NCBI GenBank assembly: GCA_963615055.1
Contig: CAVEFO010000016.1
Location: forward strand, 1-34,113
Reading direction: 5' to 3'
DNA: 34,113 bases
Source of the DNA: UBA1822 sp963615055
GTDB taxonomy: Bacteria; Bacillota; Negativicutes; Veillonellales; Dialisteraceae
A program made the position numbers and the translations under genes. Below are positions 7,185 through 16,572 of this stretch, piece after piece. The stretch's first letter is position 1. Every line of letters starts with the position of its first letter. The notes under the pieces are model-generated. The model had not been told where the DNA came from, did not search any database, and saw only the letters and a program-made list of their open reading frames with translations.

Positions 7185-8600
7185 TCACTCCATTTCGCTG
7201 TCACGAAGCAGGCTGAAAACGTCCCGGCGCATCGTTTCATTTGGCGAAATCCGCACGGGGCGCCACGCAATGGATTTCAGCAGAAACATGTCTTCCGGCG
7301 CCGAAAGAATGTCCGCGACATCCGGGTGACATTCGATGCCAATCGGCCAGTTTCCTTTTCCTTTTTCGTGGGCCAGCGCGCGATGAATGGCCAGCACGAC
7401 CGAAGAGAGAGACGGCACGCGCCCGCTGCCGCCGCAAAAAGGGCATGGCTCCGTGTATTGATCGATGAGACGCCGGCCGGTCCGTTTCCGCGTCATTTCG
7501 ACCAGACCCAGCTGCGTCATGCCGAGCACGACCGTTTTGACGGGATCGGTCTGTGCGGCCTTTCGGAGAGCGGCGACGACGGCCTCTTTTTGCGCGTCCG
7601 TTTCCATATCGATGAAATCAATCAAAATCATGCCGCCGATCCCGCGCAGCCGAATTTGCCGTGCCATCTCCGTCGCCGCTTCCAGATTGACCAGAAACGC
7701 CGCTTCCTCGTGTGAGATGCCCGCGCGCCGAAATCCGCCGGAATTGACGTCGACGGCCGTCAGCGCTTCCGTATGCTCGATGACAAGGCTTCCGCCGGAC
7801 GGCAGCGGCACTTCGCGCGAAAAGAGAAGCGCCACGTCGTCCTCGATACCGTGCGCGTGAAACAGATTTCCTTTTTTGCAACGAACAGAAATGGCCGCCC
7901 GCCCTTCTTCCCGCAAAAGAGACGAGAGGAGCGCGGCGGTCTCTTCGTCATTGGTGACAATCGTGTCGGTGTCGTCCGTCAGATATTCTCGAAGAGCGCG
8001 CACCGCCAGGTGGCCGTCTCGCCAAATCAGCCCCGGCGCCTTTTGTATCCGCGCGCGTTTTTGTACCGTTTCCCAAAGCGTCACGAGACGGGAGAGCTCC
8101 GCTTCCAGCGCCTCTTGCGTCGCCCGCGCGGCCGCTGTCCGCAAAATGACGCCCAGCCCCGGCGGCACGATTTTTTTTACCGTGCCCCGAAGCCTCGCAC
8201 GCTCCGCATCGTCTCGGATTTTTCGGGACACGCCGATGTAATCCGATTCCGCCAGCAAAACGACGAGGCGCGACGGAAACGATATTTTCATCGTGACGAG
8301 CGGGCCTTTCGTGTCCGTCCCGTCCTTCAGCACCTGCACGAGACAGGCCGCGCCTTCCGTCGGAAACGATTTCCCCGCCGCCAACGCGTCCGCATCGCGC
8401 AAAAAAACATTTTGTCCGATCCCGATATCCAGAAATCGCCCCTTGACCGTCGGCACGACGTTTTTGACGACGCCTTTGTATACGCGACCGACCAGACTTA
8501 CCGCGTCTTCCCGTTCGGCGGCAAAATCGGTGAGGCGCCCGTTTTCGGACACGGCAAGGCGCGTCTCTTTCGGATAGACGGACAGCAAAATCTCTCTCAT
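7185..8600 (-). CDS. rng: Ribonuclease E/G family endoribonuclease
   Basis: This 471-aa protein matches the RNase G catalytic core. An S1-like RNA-binding region starts near residue 38. The metal-binding aspartates lie in DVNSGG (Asp284) and IDFIDM (Asp328). The zinc-link cysteines of CPFCGGSG are Cys386 and Cys389. It should cleave single-stranded A/U-rich RNA and process rRNA and mRNA in the cytoplasm. It lacks the long C-terminal scaffold of RNase E, hence the RNase G name. The frame continues 54 codons upstream, but the ATG at 8600 overlaps the stop of the preceding gene as ATGA and gives the family N-terminus MREILLSV. RNase G beside rodA and mre genes is a known arrangement. Confidence 0.95.
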   Translation of the reverse strand: MREILLSVYPKETRLAVSENGRLTDFAAEREDAVSLVGRVYKGVVKNVVPTVKGRFLDIGIGQNVFLRDADALAAGKSFPTEGAACLVQVLKDGTDTKGPLVTMKISFPSRLVVLLAESDYIGVSRKIRDDAERARLRGTVKKIVPPGLGVILRTAAARATQEALEAELSRLVTLWETVQKRARIQKAPGLIWRDGHLAVRALREYLTDDTDTIVTNDEETAALLSSLLREEGRAAISVRCKKGNLFHAHGIEDDVALLFSREVPLPSGGSLVIEHTEALTAVDVNSGGFRRAGISHEEAAFLVNLEAATEMARQIRLRGIGGMILIDFIDMETDAQKEAVVAALRKAAQTDPVKTVVLGMTQLGLVEMTRKRTGRRLIDQYTEPCPFCGGSGRVPSLSSVVLAIHRALAHEKGKGNWPIGIECHPDVADILSAPEDMFLLKSIAWRPVRISPNETMRRDVFSLLRDSEME

Positions 8601-9343
8601 TTCGTTTCCCGCTTTCCTTTGGCTCCGATTTTCGGCAAAAACGCATCCGGATCGAGCGGCGTCACCCGTTTCCCGTTTTCCGAATGAAAGGCGCCCGTGC
8701 GTTTGCACACAAATTCTCCTACCGTCCACGGCATCCCGTAGCGCTCGGCAAAGAGTTTCCACAAATCGCGCGGCTGGATGCTTCCCGTCGCCGTGCGCTG
8801 AATCGAAAAGCGGAGATACGCGCGCTCTTTTGTCATTTCCATTTCGACCGGCGCCGTCAAAAGCGTCTTGACGTCAATCGTCCGCGTCTTTTTCGGCGTG
8901 ACGCGCTCGTAGAGTACGGATGTTTCCTCGTGAAATTCCGACAGTTTCCCGGAAATCTCCGCCTCGGACAGATATCCGCAGACCGGCCCTTCCGCTTCAT
9001 AACAATCTTCATTCAGAAAATTGATCAGCTTCGGCCATTCCGGCGCCGCTTCGATGACGGTGTGAATCCGAATGCCCGGCGGGCACGCAGCTGCCAATTT
9101 CTCTTTGATTTCCAAAAGAGTTTCCGCGCTTTCGATCCGCAGCTCCATGTAGAGCGGATCGCAGGCCACGCCGACGCCGAGCGCCGCATCCAGCGCGATA
9201 CGCATATGCGGATTGAATCCTTCGGAAAATGTCGCGACGAGGCCGCTTCGCATGACGACGCGCTCCAGCGTGCGAAGCAAATCCAGATGGCCGAGAAAGC
9301 GGAGCTCCTCACCTTTCGCGATAGACAAAAACAGCCTTCTCAT
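8597..9343 (-). CDS. TIGR03936 / DUF2344 protein, partner of the radical SAM gene
   Basis: This 248-aa protein belongs to the DUF2344 family (TIGR03936), whose N-terminus LRFLGHLDLLRTLERVV is easily recognised. The function of the family is not established to my knowledge. It is usually encoded next to, or fused to, the TIGR03960 radical SAM protein, as here. Candidate starts at 9352 and 9343 both lie inside the end of the upstream gene. I chose 9343 because AAGGAG precedes it by about 10 nt. The overlap of about 35 nt with the upstream gene and of 4 nt with rng implies coupled translation. A role with RNase G or in RNA modification is only a guess from context. Confidence 0.88.
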   Translation of the reverse strand: MRRLFLSIAKGEELRFLGHLDLLRTLERVVMRSGLVATFSEGFNPHMRIALDAALGVGVACDPLYMELRIESAETLLEIKEKLAAACPPGIRIHTVIEAAPEWPKLINFLNEDCYEAEGPVCGYLSEAEISGKLSEFHEETSVLYERVTPKKTRTIDVKTLLTAPVEMEMTKERAYLRFSIQRTATGSIQPRDLWKLFAERYGMPWTVGEFVCKRTGAFHSENGKRVTPLDPDAFLPKIGAKGKRETK

Positions 9344-11207
9344 GACTCTCATTCTCCTTATGATAATCGACAAGCGTCGCGGGCAGCACCGGGCAAACCG
9401 CACAACCGTTGCAAGGATGGCGGCGGCAATCCTCCGTCGTGATTCCTTTTTGCGAAAGGCGCCATTCCCGACGCAGGAAATCATCGGATACGCCGCAAGA
9501 AATCAGATTCCACGGCAGCGGCTCATACAAATCCCGCTCCCGCGCGCAGTAATCGTCCGGACAAATGCCGCAATCGTCAAAGGCATCCAGCCAGCGGTCG
9601 TAATCGAAAAATTCCGTCCAGCTGTCAAATTTTCCGCCGCGTTTCCACACCCGCTCCAGCACGCGCGACAACTTTCGGTCCCCTCTGGCCAAAACGGCTT
9701 CGATGAGACCCGTCTTCGCGTCGTGATACGCGTATTTGATCCGGCTCCCCGCAAAGCAAGATTTCAGATATTGCTGTTTCCGCTCAATTTCGGGGACGCT
9801 GCATTGCCCCATCCATTGAAACGGCGTAAACGGTTTGGGGACGAAACTGGAGACGCTGACCGTAATTTTGACGCCGTAGCGACCGCGGACTTTTTTGTAC
9901 AATTCCTGAATCCGCATCGCCAAATCGGCAATTCCTTTCAAATCCTCGTCCGTTTCCGTCGGAAGTCCCATCATGAAATACAGTTTCACCTTGCTCCAGC
10001 CGTTTTGAAACGCATTTTCGCAGGCTGACATGATGTCCTCTTCCGTGACGTTTTTATTGATCACGTCGCGCATCCGCTGCGTCCCGGCTTCCGGCGCGAG
10101 TGTCAGGCCGCTTTTGCGCACCTGTTGAATTTTTTTTGCGATATCGACGGAAAAGCTGTCGACGCGAAGAGACGGCAAACTCACGCTCACCCGTTTCTCT
10201 TTGAAATCATTCAATAAATGATCGACGAGCTCGCCCAGCTTGGAATAATCGGCCGAGGAAAGTGACATGAGCGACATTTCATTGTATCCCGTACCGGCAA
10301 CGAGCTGCGCGGCAATTTCCCGAAGGCGCCCTTCCGATTTCTCCCGCACGGGCCGATAAATCATCCCCGCTTGGCAGAAACGGCAGCCGCGCGAGCATCC
10401 GCGGAACATTTCCAGCACCGCGCGGTCGTGTACGATTTCGATATGCGGCAAAATCGGCCGGTCGTCCACCGTGACGCTGTCCATATCTTGGATGATGCGC
10501 TTTTCAATCGGAAGCGCCGCCTCTTTGCTTTTGGGTTTCGCCGACAAGAATCGCCCGTTCTCATCGTAAGAAATCTCATAGAGCGACGGGACATAGACGC
10601 CTTTGATCTGCGCGGCGCGGCGCAAAAATTCCGCGCGTCCGCCGGGGCGCCCTTCCCGTTTCCACATTTTCAAGACTTCGATGAATTCGCCCATCATCTC
10701 TTCGCCTTCTCCGATAAAAAACAAATCGAAGAAATCGGCGACGGGCTCCGCATTGTACACGCAAGGCCCGCCGGCAATGACGAAAGGATCCGCCTCCGTG
10801 CGATCCTCCGTGTCAAAAGGAATGTCGGCAAGCGAAAGCATATTGAGGACATTCGTGTAGCACATTTCATACGGAAGCGTAAAACCGAGCACGTCAAAAT
10901 CGCGGACCGGGCATTTCGTTTCCAGCGTAAAAAGCGGAAGCCGCCTCTCCCGCATGAGCGCCTCCATATCCACCCACGGCGCATAGACGCGCTCGGCCAA
11001 AGCGTCATTTCGTTTATTGATGACGCTGTAAATGATTTTCAGCCCCAAATGGCTCATGGCGACTTCGTACACATCCGGAAACGCCAGCGCCACGCGCACA
11101 TCGACCGCCTCGTGGTCCTTGACGACGCTATTCCATTCGCCGCCGATATAGCGCGCCGGTTTTTCGATATGCATCAGCCATACCGGATCGATCCTGACTC
11201 GATTCAT
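9309..11207 (-). CDS. TIGR03960-family B12-binding-type radical SAM protein
   Basis: This 632-aa protein has a radical SAM core with the iron-sulfur motif at Cys271, Cys275 and Cys278 (FRGCSRGCRFCQAG). It follows an N-terminal cobalamin-binding-like domain of about 200 residues, recognisable from ALAFPDVYEVAMSHLGLKI. A Cys-rich C-terminal tail (for example CGICPDDYC, then CNGCAVCP) may hold further metal sites. The substrate of this family is unknown to me. The ATG at 11207 follows GAGGAG and yields the conserved start; ten codons upstream remain open but lack support. It sits 26 nt after rodA and overlaps the DUF2344 gene, with which it likely works. Confidence 0.9.
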   Translation of the reverse strand: MNRVRIDPVWLMHIEKPARYIGGEWNSVVKDHEAVDVRVALAFPDVYEVAMSHLGLKIIYSVINKRNDALAERVYAPWVDMEALMRERRLPLFTLETKCPVRDFDVLGFTLPYEMCYTNVLNMLSLADIPFDTEDRTEADPFVIAGGPCVYNAEPVADFFDLFFIGEGEEMMGEFIEVLKMWKREGRPGGRAEFLRRAAQIKGVYVPSLYEISYDENGRFLSAKPKSKEAALPIEKRIIQDMDSVTVDDRPILPHIEIVHDRAVLEMFRGCSRGCRFCQAGMIYRPVREKSEGRLREIAAQLVAGTGYNEMSLMSLSSADYSKLGELVDHLLNDFKEKRVSVSLPSLRVDSFSVDIAKKIQQVRKSGLTLAPEAGTQRMRDVINKNVTEEDIMSACENAFQNGWSKVKLYFMMGLPTETDEDLKGIADLAMRIQELYKKVRGRYGVKITVSVSSFVPKPFTPFQWMGQCSVPEIERKQQYLKSCFAGSRIKYAYHDAKTGLIEAVLARGDRKLSRVLERVWKRGGKFDSWTEFFDYDRWLDAFDDCGICPDDYCARERDLYEPLPWNLISCGVSDDFLRREWRLSQKGITTEDCRRHPCNGCAVCPVLPATLVDYHKENESHEKAVFVYRER

Positions 11208-11233
11208 CACTTTCTCCTCACTCTTTTTATTTC

Positions 11234-12349
11234 TCAATTAAACATTTGCCGCTTTTTCCGCCAATAAATATTCATCAAAAGACCGCAACAAAGCAGATTG
11301 ACGACGAGCGCGCTTCCGCCGTAACTGATGAAAGGAAGCGGAATCCCCGTGACGGGCATGACGCGAATGGTCATCCCGATATTGACAAAAATTTCCGTCA
11401 GCCACATGGAAAAAATTCCGCAAGCGATAAAACTTCCGAAGGCATCGCCGGACACACGGGAAATCACAATGGTGCGATACAGCAGCAGGAAATACAGAAA
11501 CAGCAAAAACAGCGCGCCGACGAATCCCATTTCTTCTCCAATCACGGAAAAAATAAAATCCGTGTGATTCTCCGGCAAAAAGTTCAGCTGATTCTGCGTC
11601 CCTTCAAACAATCCTTTTCCGATAAATCCGCCGCTGCCGATGGAAATTTGCGATTGAATGATATGATACCCGGAGCCCAAGCTGTCGATTTCCGGGGAAA
11701 ATTGCACCAAGACCCGCTCTCTTTGGTAATCATGCATCAAGAAAAACCACACGAAAGGCGCAACCAAGATCCCGGCGAAGAAAGATTGTTTCGCGATTTT
11801 CGGGGAAAGGCCCGCCAAATACAGCATCCCCATACAAATGGCGACCACAATGATACTGGTCCCCAAATCCGGCTGCAAAAAAATAAGGCCCACCGGCGGA
11901 ATCATCAAAAGAATAGGCGCCGCCAAACTTTTCCACGTCTGAAACCCATCCCGATGCAAGGAAAAAAAATGCGCCAAGCAAATGATCATGAGCAGTTTGG
12001 AAAATTCCGAAGGCTGAATCGTAATGGGTCCGATTTGAAACCAGCGTTGCGCGCCCAGTGCGCTGGTCCCGAAGAGATACACCGCCACCAGCATAATGAA
12101 ATTGGCGATATAAATTCCCTTCGTGTACTTGATTAAAGAGCGATAATCGTATTTCAGACTATAGACCGCCGATAAAAATCCGACCAGAAAGAAAATCCCT
12201 TGCCGCACGACGAAATAGAATCGATCCGGTTCATTGGGATCGTTGATATGGGTCGCCGACGCAATCGCGAGCATCCCCATCCCGGCCAGCGCGAAGAGGA
12301 CAAAGAGCAGCGTCCCGTCGATTTTTCTGAGAATATCCGTAATGCTCAA
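11234..12349 (-). CDS. rodA: Peptidoglycan glycosyltransferase RodA
   Basis: This 371-aa polytopic membrane protein of the SEDS family polymerises lipid II for the cylindrical wall together with PBP2. About ten hydrophobic segments are visible. Conserved stretches include RWFQIGPITIQPSEF, FLQPDLGTS and GIPLPFISYGGSA near the C-terminus. It starts with TTG at 12349 behind AGGAGAGG, and overlaps the minD stop as TTGA. Its position after mreBCD-mrdA agrees with the elongation machinery rather than the FtsW division role. Confidence 0.95.
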   Translation of the reverse strand: MSITDILRKIDGTLLFVLFALAGMGMLAIASATHINDPNEPDRFYFVVRQGIFFLVGFLSAVYSLKYDYRSLIKYTKGIYIANFIMLVAVYLFGTSALGAQRWFQIGPITIQPSEFSKLLMIICLAHFFSLHRDGFQTWKSLAAPILLMIPPVGLIFLQPDLGTSIIVVAICMGMLYLAGLSPKIAKQSFFAGILVAPFVWFFLMHDYQRERVLVQFSPEIDSLGSGYHIIQSQISIGSGGFIGKGLFEGTQNQLNFLPENHTDFIFSVIGEEMGFVGALFLLFLYFLLLYRTIVISRVSGDAFGSFIACGIFSMWLTEIFVNIGMTIRVMPVTGIPLPFISYGGSALVVNLLCCGLLMNIYWRKKRQMFN

Positions 12350-13170
12350 CGTCTGCCTCTCCTTCCGTACCGCGCGCCGAGACGCATCCGATGCAAGCGG
12401 GACGGCCCCGAAAGCGCCATCGGATTCTTTCGGCTTTCTTCCCTTTCCGAAAGCGGCCGAAACGCCTCTTCCGAAAGAAATTCGCCGGCATCCGCAGCCC
12501 CCATCGCCATTTGAATCGCTTGCGCAAAAGCGGATAGTTCCGGATATTCCGCCAGACGGCCCTGCTGCGCCAAGACGTTCACGGCATCCGAATGGGGAAT
12601 CAGACCGCCGAACGGAATCCGCGCCGTGTCGTCTCTGGCCTCCGAAAAGGAAATCGCATCTCCTTTTATAAAATCATTATATAAAGCGCGAATCTTCGTT
12701 TCCGACCCATTCATCGCTATTTTCTTGGCGCTCCGAAGCGAAGCGAGAGACGGGCCCATCACCAAATACAAAATATCCGCGACCTCTCCCGCAAATTCCA
12801 CGCCCTTTCCGCGACCGGCCGGACAATCGAGTATCATCCAATCATACTCATCCGCGTACTCTTTCAAGATTTGAAGAATGTCCGATTTTTTGACATCCCG
12901 CCAATCTTTTTTGAAATGCGCCGCCAAAAAATCCAATCCGGGCATGACGGACAGCAGCGCATCCTTTTCCCGGCATTTTCCCATCAAAAGCCCCAGCATG
13001 GAATATTTCGGCGCCAAGCCCAGCACCAAATCCAAATTGCCCATGCCCATATCCAAATCCAGCAAAAGGACGCGCTGCCCGGCCCGCGCCGCCGCGACGC
13101 CGAACGCCGCCGAAAGGACCGTCTTCCCGACGCCGCCCTTCCCCGAAACAAATGCCATCACTCGGCTCAT
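12346..13170 (-). CDS. MinD/ParA-family ATPase, orphan without MinC or MinE
   Basis: This 274-aa P-loop ATPase has the deviant Walker A motif GKGGVGKT with Lys11 and Lys16, then LLDLDMGMGNLDLVLG, typical of MinD and FlhG. MinD positions the division site by driving MinC on the membrane. The C-terminal 60 residues are unusual: Ser/Arg-rich and strongly basic, ending YGRRGRR, where MinD has a short amphipathic membrane helix. The gene lies between mrdA and rodA, where Firmicutes often carry minC-minD-minE; neither minC nor minE is here. The start overlaps mrdA as ATGA. It may have another partner, so I withhold the symbol. Confidence 0.85.
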   Translation of the reverse strand: MSRVMAFVSGKGGVGKTVLSAAFGVAAARAGQRVLLLDLDMGMGNLDLVLGLAPKYSMLGLLMGKCREKDALLSVMPGLDFLAAHFKKDWRDVKKSDILQILKEYADEYDWMILDCPAGRGKGVEFAGEVADILYLVMGPSLASLRSAKKIAMNGSETKIRALYNDFIKGDAISFSEARDDTARIPFGGLIPHSDAVNVLAQQGRLAEYPELSAFAQAIQMAMGAADAGEFLSEEAFRPLSEREESRKNPMALSGPSRLHRMRLGARYGRRGRR

Positions 13171-15077
13171 TGGACTTCCTCTTCTTTCTTGGCATCAACA
13201 TCGACCGTCGTCGGTTTTTCCTTCGGCGGCTCCTGCTTCGGCGTGACTTTTTCCGTAAACGCGCCGATACGAAAATACGCATCCATGACCGTCTTGACGA
13301 CCGGCGCCGCCGAGCTGCTGCCGAAGCCCGCGTGCTCAAACATGACGAGCACGACGATTTCCGGCTTGTCAAAAGGCGCATACGCGACAAACCAGCCGTT
13401 ATCCAGCCCATTCGTTTCCGCCGTCCCGGATTTCCCGGCAATCGGAATCGGATAATGTTCAAAAACGCTCCCGCCCGTCCCTTCATGCCCCATGACGCCG
13501 CGAAGCGAATTTTGAATGATGCGCAGATTCGTCTGGGAAACGGGAATCGTCCCGGTCTGCAGCGGCTCCGTCGCCAAAAACGGCGTCCCGTCCAGATTGT
13601 CCACGCGGAAAACGAGATACGGGCGATACAGGAAACCGCCGTTCGCAATGGCGGCATACACCATCGTCATCTGCAGCGGCGTCATCAGGTTGTAACTCTG
13701 CCCGATGGCCGCGTCGAACGTTTCGCCCAGATACCAATCTTCTTCGAAAATCTGTTTCTTATATTCCTCGCTGGCGACATTTCCTTCCGATTCGACGGGA
13801 AGATCGATGCCTGTCTTTTTCCCCAGACCGAAAGCGCGCGCCATGTGCGACAAGCGGTCGATTCCGACGCGGCGTCCGACTTCATAGAAATACACATTAT
13901 CGGATTTGGCCATGGCGATATCGAAATTCACCCAGCCGAACGCTTCGCCCTGCGCATTCTGTTTCGGAATAATCCAATGCCGCCCCGTGTCGAAAATCAT
14001 TTCTTCCGGCGTGATCAGCTGACTTTCCAGCCCGACCGCGCCCGTGATGACTTTGAAAATGGAGCCCGGCGCGTACATGGATGTGATGGTGCGATTTTCC
14101 AGCGGATGATTCGGATTGTTCAAAATCGCATTCCATTCGTCGGAAGAAATCCCCTCACTGAAACTGTTCGGATCGAAATCCGGCCAGCTCACCATTGCCA
14201 AGACGGCGCCGGTATTCGGATCGACGGCCACGAGGGAAGCGCCTGTCGAGTCGATGCCTTCGCTCTGCATGACCTCCAGCTGCTTTTTGATCGCGTCCTC
14301 CGCGACTTGCTGCAAGCGCGAATCGATGGTGAGGTGAATGGTCTTCCCCTGAATGCGCGGCATCCCTTCGATATTGCGGACGGCGTGTCCCATCGCATTG
14401 ACTTCGACATCGCGCGACCCGTTTGTCCCTTCCAGATACCGATTGTACATGTATTCCAGACCCGCGCGGCCCACAATCGTCGTCGTCCGATACGGATTTC
14501 CGTTCCCGTCCACATCGTCCGGCCCCGATTCGCCGACGTAGCCCAAGACGTGGGACGCGATATCATGAAACGGATAGTAACGAAGCGGCTGAATTTCAAT
14601 TTCCACATCCGGGAAATCCTGTTTCTGCTCTTCGATGACGGAGAGCACATCCAGCCCCACATCCGTTTTCAAGACGACGGGCGAAAATGTGTTTTTATTG
14701 TCTTCGATTTTCTTGGTAATCATCTCCGCCGGAAGCCCGATCAGATCGCCGATGCGAAACAGTTCATCGAGCGGAATTTCTTTCGATTTCCGTTCATACG
14801 GAATGACGACGCTGTAGACTTGGCGGGACCCGGCCATCAGGATGCCGTTTCGATCGTACATATTGCCGCGCGGCGCTTGCATCGGCACCGTGCGGATACG
14901 ATTGCCGTCCGCCTCGCTGCGGTAATACGCCCCTTCGATAATCTGCACGTAAAAGAGACGTATCGTCAGCACCGACAAAAGAAAAATGGCCGCATAAAGC
15001 ATCCGCGCGAAGCGGGATTCCTCCTGTTTCGGGACCAGCTGCCGCAAAATATTGGGCAGTCGTTTTTGTTTCACCAT
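13167..15077 (-). CDS. mrdA: Penicillin-binding protein 2 (peptidoglycan transpeptidase)
   Basis: This 636-aa class B PBP crosslinks peptidoglycan during elongation with RodA. After a short cytoplasmic part there is one membrane helix, then the dimerisation domain with APRGNMYDRNG and the transpeptidase domain. Catalytic motifs are complete: Ser339-x-x-Lys342 in PGSIFKV, Ser392-Asp-Asn394 and Lys549-Ser-Gly-Thr552. The tail of about 30 residues is charged and Pro/Lys/Glu-rich. The ATG at 15077 overlaps the mreD stop by 7 nt and is preferred over the more upstream ATG, which lies inside mreD. Confidence 0.96.
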   Translation of the reverse strand: MVKQKRLPNILRQLVPKQEESRFARMLYAAIFLLSVLTIRLFYVQIIEGAYYRSEADGNRIRTVPMQAPRGNMYDRNGILMAGSRQVYSVVIPYERKSKEIPLDELFRIGDLIGLPAEMITKKIEDNKNTFSPVVLKTDVGLDVLSVIEEQKQDFPDVEIEIQPLRYYPFHDIASHVLGYVGESGPDDVDGNGNPYRTTTIVGRAGLEYMYNRYLEGTNGSRDVEVNAMGHAVRNIEGMPRIQGKTIHLTIDSRLQQVAEDAIKKQLEVMQSEGIDSTGASLVAVDPNTGAVLAMVSWPDFDPNSFSEGISSDEWNAILNNPNHPLENRTITSMYAPGSIFKVITGAVGLESQLITPEEMIFDTGRHWIIPKQNAQGEAFGWVNFDIAMAKSDNVYFYEVGRRVGIDRLSHMARAFGLGKKTGIDLPVESEGNVASEEYKKQIFEEDWYLGETFDAAIGQSYNLMTPLQMTMVYAAIANGGFLYRPYLVFRVDNLDGTPFLATEPLQTGTIPVSQTNLRIIQNSLRGVMGHEGTGGSVFEHYPIPIAGKSGTAETNGLDNGWFVAYAPFDKPEIVVLVMFEHAGFGSSSAAPVVKTVMDAYFRIGAFTEKVTPKQEPPKEKPTTVDVDAKKEEEVQ

Positions 15078-15562
15078 CTCGCCACCCAATCCTTTTTGAC
15101 ACTCCAAAGCAAGGGATGCACGAAGAAGACAGCCGCCACATTCAGCAAGGCCATCGGCAACCCGCGATACAAGACATAATCAAGGAAAACAATATGTCCC
15201 CCGGCCATCCAAATCACAAACCACATGGCCGGCACATAGAGACAGGACGCCATGGCGACGAAAAAAAACGACGTGAAAATCCGGCGATGATATTTCTCGC
15301 GGATATGAAACGCGATGACGGAAAGCGCCAACACGTAGGGAAACAGGTGCAGCCCGAAAAAATTTCCCGTCCCGATATCGATGAGCACGCCCCCGACGAG
15401 AGCAAAGCCGAGCGCGGTGATTCGATCATGGGCCAAAAGAGCCATGACCACCGTCACAAGCCACAAATCCGGCATCCACGCCCCATTTGAAAGAAACGGC
15501 AGGAAAGCGCTTTGCAGCAAAAAAATCAGGAGGCAAATCGCCGCGAAAGCAAGCCGACTCAT
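15071..15562 (-). CDS. mreD: Rod shape-determining membrane protein MreD
   Basis: This 163-aa protein is almost entirely hydrophobic, with about five membrane segments. Recognisable MreD stretches are WMPDLWLVTVVMALL and NFFGLHLFPYVLALSV. It connects MreC and the cytoskeleton to the PBP2-RodA complex. The ATG at 15562 overlaps the mreC stop as ATGA, and its end overlaps mrdA. Identification relies on position plus topology, as sequence conservation in this family is low. Confidence 0.92.
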   Translation of the reverse strand: MSRLAFAAICLLIFLLQSAFLPFLSNGAWMPDLWLVTVVMALLAHDRITALGFALVGGVLIDIGTGNFFGLHLFPYVLALSVIAFHIREKYHRRIFTSFFFVAMASCLYVPAMWFVIWMAGGHIVFLDYVLYRGLPMALLNVAAVFFVHPLLWSVKKDWVARW

Positions 15563-16473
15563 TGCGATACCTCCGCTTGCTCCGCATTCGGATTCATCGG
15601 CGGCGCTTTCAGCGGAATGCTCGGATCGATTTCCGGCGGCATATCTTTTTCAAACGAATTGGTGATGATAAAAACTTCTTCCAAATGCGCAAAATCGGCG
15701 GCCGGCAAAACCTTTGCATTCCGGATGGCTTCGCCTTTCACATCGTCGACTTCCGTGACAGTCCCGATCAAAAGACCGTGCGGATACACCCCGCCGAAAC
15801 CGGATGTAATCAGCACATCCTCTTTGACGATATCCGCTTCCCGCGCCAAACCGGTGAAAGCCAAATTTCTGACCCCACTGCCGTTTCCTTTCACCAGCGC
15901 CATAATCCGAGACTTCGGACGCTGCACCAAAGCACTGACGGACGTGCGCGGGTCGGTAATCAGCTGCACGCGCGCCGAATCCGGAAACACTTCGCTCACA
16001 AAGCCGACAAGCCCCTTGGGGACGATGACGGGCATGTATTTCGTGATACCGCTGTCTTCTCCGCGGTCGACAATCATCGTATCCGTCCACGAGCCGTAAT
16101 CGCGCACCATGACATGAGCGCCCAAAAGGGTAAAGCGCTTATAACCCTGTTTGAATCCGGCCAAATCCCGCAGACGGATATTTTCGGCCAAAATCTCGGA
16201 GTACGCCGTCTGCTCGACCAAAAGCGCCTCGTTCTTTCGTTTCAACGCATCCAGTTCCTGCCAGTTGTTCCAATTTTGATCGATAATCCCGATGCCCGTC
16301 CGCAAAGCAAACGCGCCTTGGGAAACGGTATACGTGAAAGGCGCCGTGGCAATCGAAAGCGGCTGTGACACAAAAGGCACAGCCTCGCGATGACGCCAAA
16401 GCCAACCGCAAAGTCCCATAAAGACAAAAATGCCGATAAAAAGAAAAATCTTACGCGTTCCGAAGAAAAACAA
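15559..16473 (-). CDS. mreC: Rod shape-determining protein MreC
   Basis: This 304-aa protein has an N-terminal membrane anchor (about 10-25), a short coiled-coil region around residues 65-105, and an extracytoplasmic beta-rich domain typical of MreC. It bridges MreB and the periplasmic wall enzymes. The start is TTG at 16473, six bases after GGAGG; no ATG nearby gives the anchor. It lies 99 nt downstream of mreB, the only sizeable gap in the early operon, and overlaps mreD. The family assignment is firm from order and from the motif GVYPHGLLIGTVTEV. Confidence 0.94.
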   Translation of the reverse strand: MFFFGTRKIFLFIGIFVFMGLCGWLWRHREAVPFVSQPLSIATAPFTYTVSQGAFALRTGIGIIDQNWNNWQELDALKRKNEALLVEQTAYSEILAENIRLRDLAGFKQGYKRFTLLGAHVMVRDYGSWTDTMIVDRGEDSGITKYMPVIVPKGLVGFVSEVFPDSARVQLITDPRTSVSALVQRPKSRIMALVKGNGSGVRNLAFTGLAREADIVKEDVLITSGFGGVYPHGLLIGTVTEVDDVKGEAIRNAKVLPAADFAHLEEVFIITNSFEKDMPPEIDPSIPLKAPPMNPNAEQAEVSQ

Positions 16474-16572
16474 AACAAACCTCCGTTTTGTGCGACCGCT
16501 TTTATCAAAATTTTCGGGGAAACAAACGCTTCGAAAACAGCCGTCTCCGCTCTGTCTGCCTCACGTTCGGCT

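Noticed and set aside
13152..15179. Long open frame on the plus strand opposite mrdA
   Set aside because: It is the antisense shadow of a clear penicillin-binding protein gene, with Arg-rich composition and no ribosome binding site. The same applies to plus-strand frames opposite ribBA, the radical SAM gene and the double hydrolase.
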